In this document: one piece after another, positions 1 to 8,793 of the stretch
Position numbering within the stretch: the stretch's first letter is position 1
Layout of the letters: each line of letters starts with the position of its first letter
Assembly (NCBI GenBank): GCA_016218545.1
Contig: JACRDQ010000044.1
Coordinates: 104,427-168,426 of the forward strand
Direction of reading: 5' to 3'
Source of the DNA: Elusimicrobiota bacterium
Lineage (GTDB): Bacteria > Elusimicrobiota > Elusimicrobia > UBA1565 > UBA9628
Length of the DNA stretch: 64,000 bases
Position numbers and translations under genes: made by a program
Notes under the pieces: model-generated
Told to the model about the DNA's origin: nothing
The model's input: only the letters and a program-made list of their open reading frames with translations
Database searches by the model: none

Positions 1-272
1 AACATGACGAGGAAGGTGACCACGTACTGCGGGTGCTCGACGTCGAAGGTGAAGCGCGGCGGGACGAAGAAGAAGTTGAAGCAAAGCACGCCGAGGATGG
101 AGGAGAAGACCGAGGGGCCCCATCCACCTCGCAGGGCCACGACCGTGGTCCCGACCAGGTAGACCATGGCGAGGTCGGTCAGGGCCACGAAGGGGGAGAT
201 GCCGAAGCACGCCGCGGTGCAGATGGCGGCCGCCGCCATGGCGATCCCGTATTCCTTGAAGAGCGGGCGCAT
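1..272 (-). CDS. KdpD-like sensor protein, DUF4118 membrane region (N-terminal part, truncated by window edge)
   Basis: Minus-strand translation MRPLFKEYGIAMAAAAICTAACFGISPFVALTDLAMVYLVGTTVVALRGGWGPSVFSSILGVLCFNFFFVPPRFTFDVEHPQYVVTFLVM; FNFFFVPPRFTF is typical of KdpD/DUF4118; adjacent to a K+ transporter. Confidence 0.75.
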   Translation of the reverse strand, partial: MRPLFKEYGIAMAAAAICTAACFGISPFVALTDLAMVYLVGTTVVALRGGWGPSVFSSILGVLCFNFFFVPPRFTFDVEHPQYVVTFLVM

Positions 273-290
273 GGCGTTATCCTACCGCTT

Positions 291-2171
291 TCATAGCTGG
301 AGCTGGCGGCCGATCTCGATGACTTGGTTGTAGGGCAGTCGGAAGAACCGGGTCGGCCGCAGGGCGTTGCGGTAGAGGAACGCAAAAAGCGCCAACTGCC
401 AGGGCGGCAGGCGGCCCTGGTGCGTGGTCACGAGCGTGTTGTCGCTGAGGATGTAGGTGAGCCGGGTCGGGCCGGCGGTGAAGGCGAAGCCCGAGGCCGC
501 CATCTTGGCGAGGACCTCCGGGATGTCCGGGTCTTCCATGAAGCCGTAGCGGACGCCCACCTCGTGGAACTCGGGCCCCACGCTCCGGACCCGGAAGCGC
601 TCTCCCTCGGGGACGCGCGGGATATCCTCGGTGCGCACGGAGACGAAGAGGTTCTGCTCGTGGAGGACCTTGTTGTGCTTGAGGTTGTGGAGGAGCGCGC
701 TCGGCGTCGTGCCCGGCGTGCCGCTCAGGAAGACCGCGGTGCCGGGGACCCTCGCGATATTCCCCCGGCCGGCCTCTTCCACGATCTGGGCCAGGGGCAG
801 GGATTCCCGCACCTGCTGGGCGGCCAGGAGCTCGCGGCCCCTGTTCCAGGTGACGAAGACCGCGACCACGGCGCCTGCCGAGATCAGCGGGAACCAGCCG
901 CCGCCCAGCACCTTGACGGAGTTGGCTCCGAGGAAGGCGAGGTCCGCGAAGAGGAAGGTCCCGGTCACGGCCAGACAGACGGGCAGGCGCCAGCTCCAGA
1001 CGTTCCGCGACACGATGAAGGCCAGCAGCGTGGTGATGACCATGGTTACGGAGATGGCGATGCCGTAGGCCGAAGCGAGGTTGGTCGAGCGCTTGAAGCC
1101 CGCGACGAGGGCCACGGTGGCGAGCATGAGGATCCAGTTCACGGCCGGGATGTAGATCTGCCCCATCTGGTGCGAGGACATGTGCGTGATGCGCAGGCGC
1201 AGGAGGTAGCCCAGCTGGACCGCTTGACGGGACAGGGAGAAGACGCCTGAGATGACGGCCTGGGAGGCGATGACCGTGGCCGCCGTGGACAGCAGGACCG
1301 CGGGATAGAGCGCCCAGGCCGGGACCAGGCGGTCGAAGGGGTTGTCCGCGGCCGCTGGATTGGCCAGGAGCAGCGCGCCCTGGCCGAGATAGTTGAGGAG
1401 CAGGCACGGCGCGGCCACGCAGAACCAGTCAAGCTGGATGGCCTTTTCGTTGAAATGTCCCAGGTCGGCGTAGAGGGCCTCGCCGCCCGTGGCGACGAGG
1501 AAGACCGCGCCGAGCACGAGGTAGCCGCGGAAGCCGTTCTCCAGGATGAAGCGGACCGCGTGGACGGGATTGAAGGACGCCAGGACCGAGGGTTCCTGGA
1601 GGATGCCGGCGGCTCCCGTCGCGGCCATGAAGAGGAACCAGAGCATGATGACCGGGCCGAAGAGCATCCCGACCTTGGTCGTGCCGCGGCTCTGGATGCT
1701 GAACAGGCCGACCAGGATGACGGCCGTGATCGGGATGATGTACGGCGTGAAGACCGGAGTGGCGACCTCCAGGCCCTCCACCGCGCTCAGGACCGAGATG
1801 GCCGGGGTGATCATGCCGTCTCCGTAGAGGAGCGCGGCTCCGAAGAGACCCAGGCTCAGGAGGAGCTTCTTGGTCCGAGGGCCGAGGTTCGCCCCGCGGG
1901 CCAGGGCCATCATGGCCAGGATGCCGCCCTCGCCTTTGTTGTCCGCCCTGAGCACGTAGACGTGGTATTTCAGGGTGACGAGGATGACCAGCGTCCAGAA
2001 GATCAGGGAGAGGACCCCCAGGATATTGGCCTGGGTCACGGGCACGGCGTGGGTGCCGTAGAAACACTCGCGGACCGCGTAGAGCGGGCTCGTGCCGATG
2101 TCGCCGTAGACCACCCCGAGGGCGGTCAGGCAGAGGAGCGCTAGGCGCGAGCGGGACGTCTTGGGTGCCAT
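291..2171 (-). CDS. kup: KUP/HAK/KT family potassium transporter
   Basis: ALGVVYGDIGTSPLYAVRECF and GGEALYADLGHFN motifs, multiple TM segments; ORF opens at 2207, start MAPKTSRSR at 2171 likely. Confidence 0.93.
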   Translation of the reverse strand: MAPKTSRSRLALLCLTALGVVYGDIGTSPLYAVRECFYGTHAVPVTQANILGVLSLIFWTLVILVTLKYHVYVLRADNKGEGGILAMMALARGANLGPRTKKLLLSLGLFGAALLYGDGMITPAISVLSAVEGLEVATPVFTPYIIPITAVILVGLFSIQSRGTTKVGMLFGPVIMLWFLFMAATGAAGILQEPSVLASFNPVHAVRFILENGFRGYLVLGAVFLVATGGEALYADLGHFNEKAIQLDWFCVAAPCLLLNYLGQGALLLANPAAADNPFDRLVPAWALYPAVLLSTAATVIASQAVISGVFSLSRQAVQLGYLLRLRITHMSSHQMGQIYIPAVNWILMLATVALVAGFKRSTNLASAYGIAISVTMVITTLLAFIVSRNVWSWRLPVCLAVTGTFLFADLAFLGANSVKVLGGGWFPLISAGAVVAVFVTWNRGRELLAAQQVRESLPLAQIVEEAGRGNIARVPGTAVFLSGTPGTTPSALLHNLKHNKVLHEQNLFVSVRTEDIPRVPEGERFRVRSVGPEFHEVGVRYGFMEDPDIPEVLAKMAASGFAFTAGPTRLTYILSDNTLVTTHQGRLPPWQLALFAFLYRNALRPTRFFRLPYNQVIEIGRQLQL

Positions 2172-2318
2172 CGAGGTCGGGCGCGGAGGTCTCCAAGACG
2201 ATACCACGGGGGGGCGTTATGAAACCATTATCACGCCCGGCCGGCGGCCCGCGGGTTTGACCTCCATTTTACCCTGCCGTGCCAAACTTGCTCTCATGCC
2301 GCACCTAAGGAGGCGAGA

Positions 2319-3005
2319 ATGACGCACGTCAACAAGTGGAGGATAGACCCGAAGGACGCCGTGATGCTGTTCATCGACCATCAGTCCGGACTCTTCCAGC
2401 TCGTGCAGGACATGGACCTGCCCAAGCTGCGCGCGAACGTGGGAGCGCTGGCCAAGCTTGCGAAGCTGGCCAAGCTGCCCACCTTGACCACCGCGTCGGT
2501 CCCTGACGGCCCCAACGGACCGCTCATCCCGGAGATCCATCAGTGCAATCCCGACGCGGTCTTCATCCCGCGGACGGGGCAGATCGACGCGTGGGACAAC
2601 CCTGCCTGGGTCGAGGCCATCGAGAAGACCAGGCGCAAGACGCTCCTCATCGCCGGCACGCTCACCAGCGTCTGCATGGCCTTCCCGGCCCTGAGCGCGG
2701 CGGCCGCGGGGTACAAGGTCTTCGCCGTCGTGGACGCCTCGGGCAACTGGTCCTCCATGGCGACGGAGATCACGCTCGCCCGCGTCGTGCAGGCGGGAGT
2801 GATGCCCATCGACACCTTCGCGGTCTGCGGGGAGCTCATGAGCACCTGGAACCGCCCGGACGCCATGGAGTTCGCGGCGGTCATGACGACCCTCCTGCCG
2901 CACTACCAGCTTCTCATGGAAAGCTACGAGAAAGCTCAGAAGGTGCAGCGCGAGGGACGGGAGACCAAGCTCGACAAGCTCCAACCGGTCTTGGCGACGC
3001 GGTAG
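2319..3005 (+). CDS. Isochorismatase family cysteine hydrolase
   Basis: [17 protein letters not shown]-terminal Asp motif, [17 protein letters not shown] Cys motif; SD AAGGAGG upstream. Confidence 0.85.
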   Translation: MTHVNKWRIDPKDAVMLFIDHQSGLFQLVQDMDLPKLRANVGALAKLAKLAKLPTLTTASVPDGPNGPLIPEIHQCNPDAVFIPRTGQIDAWDNPAWVEAIEKTRRKTLLIAGTLTSVCMAFPALSAAAAGYKVFAVVDASGNWSSMATEITLARVVQAGVMPIDTFAVCGELMSTWNRPDAMEFAAVMTTLLPHYQLLMESYEKAQKVQREGRETKLDKLQPVLATR

Positions 3006-3020
3006 TCCCGACCGGATCCG

Positions 3021-3056
3021 AGGGGCGGGGGGGGCGGCGACGCTCCTCCCGCCCCT
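3021..3056. terminator. GC-rich hairpin between convergent genes
   Basis: AGGGGCGGG / CCCGCCCCT arms; overlaps stop codon of minus-strand gene. Confidence 0.5.
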
Positions 3057-3675
3057 AGATCAGCTCGCGCAGGAGCTCGGGCCGGGGCTTGGGGATGACG
3101 ACCTTCTGCCCGAGCAGGCCCTTGGCCCCGGCGTTCTCGGCCGCGGCGGAGGCGGAGGTGGTGACCGCGGCCACCGAGCCGGTGAAGGTGACGAAGGCCT
3201 TGCCGCCCAGGGCCATGGCGAGGCGGATCTCGATCAAACGCACGGAGGCCGCCTTGACCGCCGCGTCAGCGGCCTCGATGAGGGAGGCCACGGAGAAGGT
3301 CTCTACGATGCCGAGGGCTGAAAGCTCGGTCACCTGGGTGGTGCCCGCGATGGCCGGGAAGATCTCGGGGTGGATGTTGGGGATGACGAACTGGTCCACC
3401 AGGGATTCGGCGGCGACGTCCGCCCCGGCGGAGACTGCGGCGTTGACCCCGGCCACCTCGCCGGCTACGAGGGCGATGTACTTGCCCGGGCAGACCGTGC
3501 GCGAGAGCAGCAGGGTGACGTCCGCGGCCTTGAGCATGGCGTCCACCACGGCGAAGCCCCTGGCCATGGAGCTGGTCTCCACCCCGCCGATGGAGGTCAG
3601 CGTCCTCCTGTCCGCGTCGCCGACATCCTGTCCTACGGGCGAGAGTCCTGGGTCGCGCGTTGCGAAGGGTGACAT
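3055..3675 (-). CDS. pduT: Bacterial microcompartment shell protein, tandem BMC domains, PduT-like
   Basis: MARGFAVVDAMLKAADVTLLLSRTVCPGKYIALVAGEVAGV and LGIVETFSVASLIEAADAAVKAASVRLIEIRLAMALGGKAFVTFTGSV; close to remembered Salmonella PduT including the Fe-S Cys in the (S)xT(I/V)CPGK loop. Confidence 0.9.
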   Translation of the reverse strand: MSPFATRDPGLSPVGQDVGDADRRTLTSIGGVETSSMARGFAVVDAMLKAADVTLLLSRTVCPGKYIALVAGEVAGVNAAVSAGADVAAESLVDQFVIPNIHPEIFPAIAGTTQVTELSALGIVETFSVASLIEAADAAVKAASVRLIEIRLAMALGGKAFVTFTGSVAAVTTSASAAAENAGAKGLLGQKVVIPKPRPELLRELI

Positions 3676-3689
3676 GGGAGACTCCTTGA

Positions 3690-5009
3690 TCAGGCCTCGA
3701 TGACGACGTGGGTGTCCACGGAGCGCACGGTGCCGTCGATGCTGGCGTGCACGCGCGCTCCGAGCTTGCCCTCGGGGATCTCGCCGATGAGGTCCCCGGC
3801 CTTGACCTTGACCCCAGGGGAGACGACCGCCTGGGCGGGCACTCCGAGGTGCTGCTTAAGGGGGATGCGGACCCGGCCGACCCTGTGGACGCGGTCGTCC
3901 AGCGGCGCTTCGGCCCGGTAGTTCCAAAGGCCGATCCTGCGCATGAGGCTCTCCAGCGGGATCTTCCTGAACTCCCGGACCGGGTGGACCTTGGGGGCCG
4001 CGCCGGTGTTGAGGGTCGCGCTCCTCCAGTTGACGCTCTTCTCGGCCAGGGCCCTCTTGGAGGCCACGCACACGTCCCTGGGGTCGAGCTCCTCGGGGCA
4101 GGCGAAGAGGTTGCACAGGGAGCACTCGCAGCACAGGAGCGACCACTCGTCCCAGACCTTGCGGTCCGGACCGGAGAAGGAGAGGCTCCTCATGACCTTG
4201 TGGGGCTGGATGGCGTAGCCTAGGAGGTAGCGCGGGCAGAACTCGGTGCAGAGGGAGCACTGGTCGCAGGTGGATTTGCCGATGAGGTCGATGGACCTCT
4301 GCGAGGCGGTCTTCTTGCGCCAGAGGCCGTGGCTCTCGGGCAGGATGATGAGGCCGCCGCTGGTCTTGGTCAGGGGTTCGGCAGGGTCCGCGGGCCGGCC
4401 CATCATGGCCCCGCCGTCCAAGACGCCGAACTCCGGGACCGTGGCTCCGCCGGCGAGCCGGATGGCCTCCGCGATGGGGGTCCCCACCGGGAGCTTCAGG
4501 GTCACGGGCCTCTTGACCGCGCCGGCCACGGTCAGGTAGGTGTGCGTGACGGACTGCTTGGAGGCCAAGGCGACGTTGATGAGGGTCTCGGCGTTGTCCA
4601 CCACGGCGCCGATCTGGATGGGGATGCCGCCCTGGGGGATGAGCCTTCCCGTGGCCTCGTAGACGAGGCTGTACTCGTCGCCGGCCGGGTAGTAGTTGCC
4701 CAGGCCCAGGAGCCGCAGGTGCGGCTTGCCGCTCAAGGCTTTCACATAGGCCGCCATGACCTCGTGGTACTTCTCCTTGACGCCCACGACCCCGCTCTTG
4801 GCGCCGGTCGCGGTCATCATGAGCTCTAGACCTGAGACCACAAGGTCCGCGAAGCGCTTCTGGAGCTCCTTGTCCTTGTAGAGGAGGGGCTCGCACTCGG
4901 CGCCGTTGGCGATCACGATCTCGGCCGAGGCCGCGGCCTTCACGTGGGTCGGGAAGCCCGCGCCTCCGGCGCCGACCACGCCTGCCTGTCTGATGAGGGT
5001 GCCTGGCAT
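3690..5009 (-). CDS. pduS: PduS-like (RnfC/Nuo51-type) Fe-S flavoprotein, electron transfer / cobalamin reductase family
   Basis: GVVGAGGAGFPTHVK, NGAECEPLLYKD, CDQCSLCTEFCPRYLLGYAIQPHKVMRSL, CCECSLCNLFACPEELDPRDVC. Confidence 0.9.
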   Translation of the reverse strand: MPGTLIRQAGVVGAGGAGFPTHVKAAASAEIVIANGAECEPLLYKDKELQKRFADLVVSGLELMMTATGAKSGVVGVKEKYHEVMAAYVKALSGKPHLRLLGLGNYYPAGDEYSLVYEATGRLIPQGGIPIQIGAVVDNAETLINVALASKQSVTHTYLTVAGAVKRPVTLKLPVGTPIAEAIRLAGGATVPEFGVLDGGAMMGRPADPAEPLTKTSGGLIILPESHGLWRKKTASQRSIDLIGKSTCDQCSLCTEFCPRYLLGYAIQPHKVMRSLSFSGPDRKVWDEWSLLCCECSLCNLFACPEELDPRDVCVASKRALAEKSVNWRSATLNTGAAPKVHPVREFRKIPLESLMRRIGLWNYRAEAPLDDRVHRVGRVRIPLKQHLGVPAQAVVSPGVKVKAGDLIGEIPEGKLGARVHASIDGTVRSVDTHVVIEA

Positions 5010-5013
5010 TGTA
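4998..5013. repeat. REP-like 16-mer GGTGCCTGGCATTGTA (shared with hairpin at 41868)
   Basis: Exact 16 nt match to 41870-41885; overlaps start codon of the PduS ORF. Confidence 0.6.
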
Positions 5014-5051
5014 TTGATTGTATTAATGGTCAGCGGGTGTCAGAGTCAGAT

Positions 5052-6485
5052 TCATGATTTACGCTCGAGCCTGGGCAGGGACTCGGCCCAGGCCGCCGGG
5101 GTGATGCGGATGAACTCGGCCTTGCGCCAGAGTTCGGCCACGGTCCGGGCGCCGGAATAGCTCATGCCGGAGCGCAGGCCGCCCGCCAGCTGGTGGACGA
5201 CCTCGAAGGCCCGCCCGCGGAATGGGACCATGGACTCGACACCTTCGGCTACGACCTCCATGGCCTCCTCGTCGTCGACGCGGTGGTGGCCGCCGCTCTC
5301 GGTGATGCGGCGCGAGAGGGTCGCGGTCAGGGAGGCCATCCCGCGGTAGAGCTTGTACTTGATGCCGCCGCGCACGATCATCAGGCCCGGGCTCTCCTCC
5401 GTGCCGGCCAGGAGGCTGCCGATCATGACGGAGGAGGCGCCTGCCGCCATGGCCTTGGTGATGTCGCCGGGGTCGCGCACGCCGCCGTCGGAGATGACGG
5501 GCACGCCCGACTTGGCGGTGAGCTTGGCGCAGTCGAGGATGGCGGTCAGCTGGGGCACGCCGGCCCCGGAGACGATGCGGGTCGAGCAGATCGAGCCCGG
5601 ACCCACGCCCACCTTGATCCCGTCGGCGCCGGCCTCGGTCAGGTCGCGGGCGCCCTCGTAGGTCGCCACGTTGCCGGCCACGAGCTCCGCTGCCGGCCAG
5701 CGCTTCTTGATCCGGGCGACCGCCTCGATGACGTGGTCCGAGTGGCCGTGGGCCACGTCGACCACGAGGACGTCCGCGCCCGCCGAAAGGAGGGCCGCGG
5801 AGCGCTCCATGAAGTCGCCGACTACGCCGACCGCGGCGCCCACGAGGAGCCGGCCCTTGGGGTCCTCGGAGGCCTCGGGATGGAGCCTCTTCTTCTTGAT
5901 GTCCTTGGCCGTGATGAGGCCCTTGAGGGTGCCGGAGGCGTCGATGATGGGGAGCTTCTCGATCTTGTGCCGGGCCAGGACCTTGGCCGCGGCCTCGAGG
6001 GTGATGCCCGGCCGGGCCGTGACCAGCTTGGAGGACATGACGGCCTTGACCGGGGCGGAATCGTCATCGTGGAACTGGAGGTCGCGCTCGGAGACCACGC
6101 CGAGGAGCTTGCGGCCCTCCCCCACGACCAGCAGGCCGCCGACCTGCTTGCTCCGCATGAAATCCCGGGCCGCGCCCACGGTGTCGCGGGGGGAGATGGT
6201 GTAGGGCTCCTCGATGAGCACGCTCTCCGTGCGCTTGACCTTGGCGACCTGGGCGGCCTCCTCCTCGATGGTGAGGAAGCGGTGGATGATGCCCAGACCC
6301 CCGGCCTGGGCCATGGCGATGGCCATGTCGGCCTCTGTGACCGTGTCCATGTTGGCGGACACGATGGGGCACTTGAGCTTGATGTTCCGGGAGAAGCTGC
6401 CGGAGGTGTCGACGCTCTTGCGGGAGGCGATGGTCGAGCGCTTCGGCACGAGGAGGACGTCGCTGAACGTGATCCCTTCTTTCAT
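5052..6485 (-). CDS. guaB: IMP dehydrogenase with CBS domains
   Basis: [79 protein letters not shown] before ATG 6485 (ORF opens at 6518). Confidence 0.95.
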   Translation of the reverse strand: MKEGITFSDVLLVPKRSTIASRKSVDTSGSFSRNIKLKCPIVSANMDTVTEADMAIAMAQAGGLGIIHRFLTIEEEAAQVAKVKRTESVLIEEPYTISPRDTVGAARDFMRSKQVGGLLVVGEGRKLLGVVSERDLQFHDDDSAPVKAVMSSKLVTARPGITLEAAAKVLARHKIEKLPIIDASGTLKGLITAKDIKKKRLHPEASEDPKGRLLVGAAVGVVGDFMERSAALLSAGADVLVVDVAHGHSDHVIEAVARIKKRWPAAELVAGNVATYEGARDLTEAGADGIKVGVGPGSICSTRIVSGAGVPQLTAILDCAKLTAKSGVPVISDGGVRDPGDITKAMAAGASSVMIGSLLAGTEESPGLMIVRGGIKYKLYRGMASLTATLSRRITESGGHHRVDDEEAMEVVAEGVESMVPFRGRAFEVVHQLAGGLRSGMSYSGARTVAELWRKAEFIRITPAAWAESLPRLERKS

Positions 6486-6516
6486 AGTCTCCATGGACGG
6501 CGCCGGGGTGAGGCTC

Positions 6517-6529
6517 ATTATAGTAAAAT
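6517..6529. promoter_or_regulatory. Back-to-back divergent -10 elements (guaB minus TATAAT; hemB plus TAAAAT)
   Basis: ATTATA 6517-6522 (minus TATAAT) next to TAAAAT 6524-6529. Confidence 0.55.
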
Positions 6530-6535
6530 CACCGC

Positions 6536-7534
6536 ATGAGCTTTCCCATCGAGAGGCTGCGACGGCTGCGCCGCACCCCCGCCCTGCGGGCCCTGGTGCG
6601 TGAGACGGTCCTGGAACCCTCCGACCTCGTCCTGCCCCTCTTCATCCGGCCCGGGCGGGGAGAGGCCCGGCCCATCAAATCCATGCCCGGGGTGTTCCAG
6701 TTCTCCAGGGACCGCGCCCTCAAGGCCCTGGCTACGGCGGTCTCCGCGGGCGTGCGCTCGGTCATCCTCTTCGGCATCCCGGACAAGAAGGACGCCCAGG
6801 CCAGCGGAGCCTACGCGGCCGACGGCGTCATCCAGGCCGCGGCGCGCGCCGTCAAGGACCGCTACCCGGACCTGGTGGTCATCGCGGACCTGTGCTTCTG
6901 CGAGTATATGGACCACGGCCACTGCGGGGTGGTCGGCAAGGGGGAGATCCTCAACGACGAGACCCTCGAGCTCGCGGCCAGGACCGCGGTCAGCCAGGCC
7001 GAGGCCGGGTGCGACGTCATCGCGCCCAGCGGCATGATGGACGGCCAGGTCGCGGCCATCCGCAGGGCCCTGGACGGCGCGGGCAAGGAGACGACCGCGA
7101 TCCTCGCCTACGCGGCCAAGTACGCCAGCGCCTTCTACGGCCCCTTCCGGGACGCGGCCGAGTCGCCGCCGAGCTTCGGGGACCGGTCCTCCTACCAGAT
7201 GGACCCCGCCAACCTGCGCGAGGCCATGCGCGAGATCGCCCTGGACATCCAGGAGGGCGCGGACATGGTGATGGTCAAGCCCGCCCTGGCCTATCTCGAC
7301 GTCCTGCGCCGGGGGCGCGACGCCTTCCGGGTCCCCTTCGCGGCCTACTCGGTCTCGGGGGAGTACGCCATGATCAAGGCCGCGGCCGAGCGCGGCTGGA
7401 TCGACGAGAAGCGCGCGGCCCTCGAAGCCCTGCTCTGCATCAGGCGGGCTGGAGCGGACTTCATCATCACCTACCACGCCGTGGACGCCGCCCGGTGGCT
7501 CGCGTCCCCCGGACGGGCCGGGCGCAAAGCCTAG
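6536..7534 (+). CDS. hemB: Delta-aminolevulinic acid dehydratase (porphobilinogen synthase)
   Basis: [59 protein letters not shown]. Confidence 0.96.
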   Translation: MSFPIERLRRLRRTPALRALVRETVLEPSDLVLPLFIRPGRGEARPIKSMPGVFQFSRDRALKALATAVSAGVRSVILFGIPDKKDAQASGAYAADGVIQAAARAVKDRYPDLVVIADLCFCEYMDHGHCGVVGKGEILNDETLELAARTAVSQAEAGCDVIAPSGMMDGQVAAIRRALDGAGKETTAILAYAAKYASAFYGPFRDAAESPPSFGDRSSYQMDPANLREAMREIALDIQEGADMVMVKPALAYLDVLRRGRDAFRVPFAAYSVSGEYAMIKAAAERGWIDEKRAALEALLCIRRAGADFIITYHAVDAARWLASPGRAGRKA

Positions 7535-7550
7535 GGACGACCGGGCCGGC

Positions 7551-8477
7551 ATGACCTTCCTGGTCCTGGCCGCGCTCCTGGCCGCGCCGGCCTGGGCGGG
7601 ACTCTGCCCGGGTTGGGGCGAGGCGCGGCAGGTGGGGGAGCTTGCGGCCGAAGCCATCCCGGAGGCAAGCGGCCTTGCGGTCTCGAAAGCTTGGGCGCGG
7701 CTCTACCACATCAACGACTCGGGCGGAGGCCCGTGGTTCTTCGTCACGGACATGCGCGGCACAGGCAGGGGCAAGGTCTTCGTGGAGGGCTTCTTCCCAT
7801 GGGACACGGAGGAGCTCGCTTTGGGGCCCTGCGGCAAGGCGACCTGCCTCTTCATCGGGGACATCGGCGACAACGCCGTCCGGCGCTCGGAGGTCGCGGT
7901 GGCCCTGGTCCGGGAGCGCAAGGAGTTCCCGGCCAGGGTGCCGGCCCTGAAGGTCCTGCGCCTGCGCTACCCCGACGGCAGCCACAACGCGGAGGCCATG
8001 GCGGTCCATCCCAAGGGCGATCTCTTCATCGTCACCAAGGAGACCCCGAGGAAGAAGGGCACCCGCCCCGCCAAGGTCTTCAGGCTCGCCAAGGCCAAGG
8101 TCATGTCCAAGGGGGACGCCGTCTTGGAACTCGAGCCTTGGGGAGAACTCGACGTGCCCGCCTTCACCGGCAGCAAGGACAAGTTCGGGAGGATCGTGAC
8201 GTCCATGGACATCGCGCCCGACGGCAAGTCGTTCCTGCTGCTGACGTATCGCGACGCGCTCGAGTTCGGGCTGGACCTGTCCGAGGGTCCCGTCCCGGCG
8301 GAGCCGGCGGAAGGCAAGGGCTTCGTCCGCGTGCCCTTGAAGCCGCTCGTCCAGCAGGAGACCGTGGTCTACCTGCCGGACGGCAGCGGGTTCCTCTACG
8401 GGACGGAGTTCGTGCCCAACAGGGCTCCGGAACAGAAGGCGCCCGAGCTCTTCCTCGTGCCCTGCTCCCGACCCTAG
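7551..8477 (+). CDS. Secreted hypothetical protein (possible beta-propeller)
   Basis: Signal peptide MTFLVLAALLAAPAWAG; EASGLAVS, LFIGDIGDN, AEAMAVHPKGDLFIVTKE. Confidence 0.6.
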   Translation: MTFLVLAALLAAPAWAGLCPGWGEARQVGELAAEAIPEASGLAVSKAWARLYHINDSGGGPWFFVTDMRGTGRGKVFVEGFFPWDTEELALGPCGKATCLFIGDIGDNAVRRSEVAVALVRERKEFPARVPALKVLRLRYPDGSHNAEAMAVHPKGDLFIVTKETPRKKGTRPAKVFRLAKAKVMSKGDAVLELEPWGELDVPAFTGSKDKFGRIVTSMDIAPDGKSFLLLTYRDALEFGLDLSEGPVPAEPAEGKGFVRVPLKPLVQQETVVYLPDGSGFLYGTEFVPNRAPEQKAPELFLVPCSRP

Positions 8478-8793
8478 GCGCCTGAGCGATCAGTGGCATG
8501 CCCCTGCGCCGCTCGCCGCCGGAGCGAGCCGAGGCGCGAGAAGCGAGGATAGCCCCGCAGCTATCCGAGCGCCGAGCAACGAAGGCGCAGTCCGACGGTG
8601 AGCGGCCCTGTTCCAAGAGGAATTGCGCAGGCAAAGTCCGCGCAATTCCTAATTAGGGAAGGGGAAACCCTCCCCTGGCCGGCTGCTGCGTTGCTCCTCC
8701 CTCACATGCCTCAGCATGCTCGATCGTCGCGCCTTGCAGCCGGCGCAGGCTCGGGTTTCGCAGGGGCATGCCGCTGATTGCTCAGGCTCCTAG
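8474..8793. repeat. Non-coding element with 35 bp imperfect terminal inverted repeats and internal hairpins
   Basis: 8474-8508 ctaggcgcctgagcgatcagtggcatgcccctgcg vs reverse complement of 8759-8793 ctaggagcctgagcaatcagcggcatgcccctgcg, 32/35 identical; internal GGAATTGCGC/GCGCAATTCC and GCCGGCTGC/GCAGCCGGC stems. Confidence 0.75.

Noticed and set aside
2208-2318. Possible riboswitch upstream of kup
   Set aside because: No recognisable c-di-AMP (ydaO/yuaA) riboswitch core could be read in this short spacer.
8164-8634. 156 aa minus-strand ORF across the TIR element
   Set aside because: Arg-rich shadow translation overlapping a real plus-strand gene and the inverted repeat.
8474-8793. CRISPR array interpretation of the repeat-rich block
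   Set aside because: The repeats are inverted and form nested stems; there are no regularly spaced direct repeats or spacers, and no cas genes in the window.
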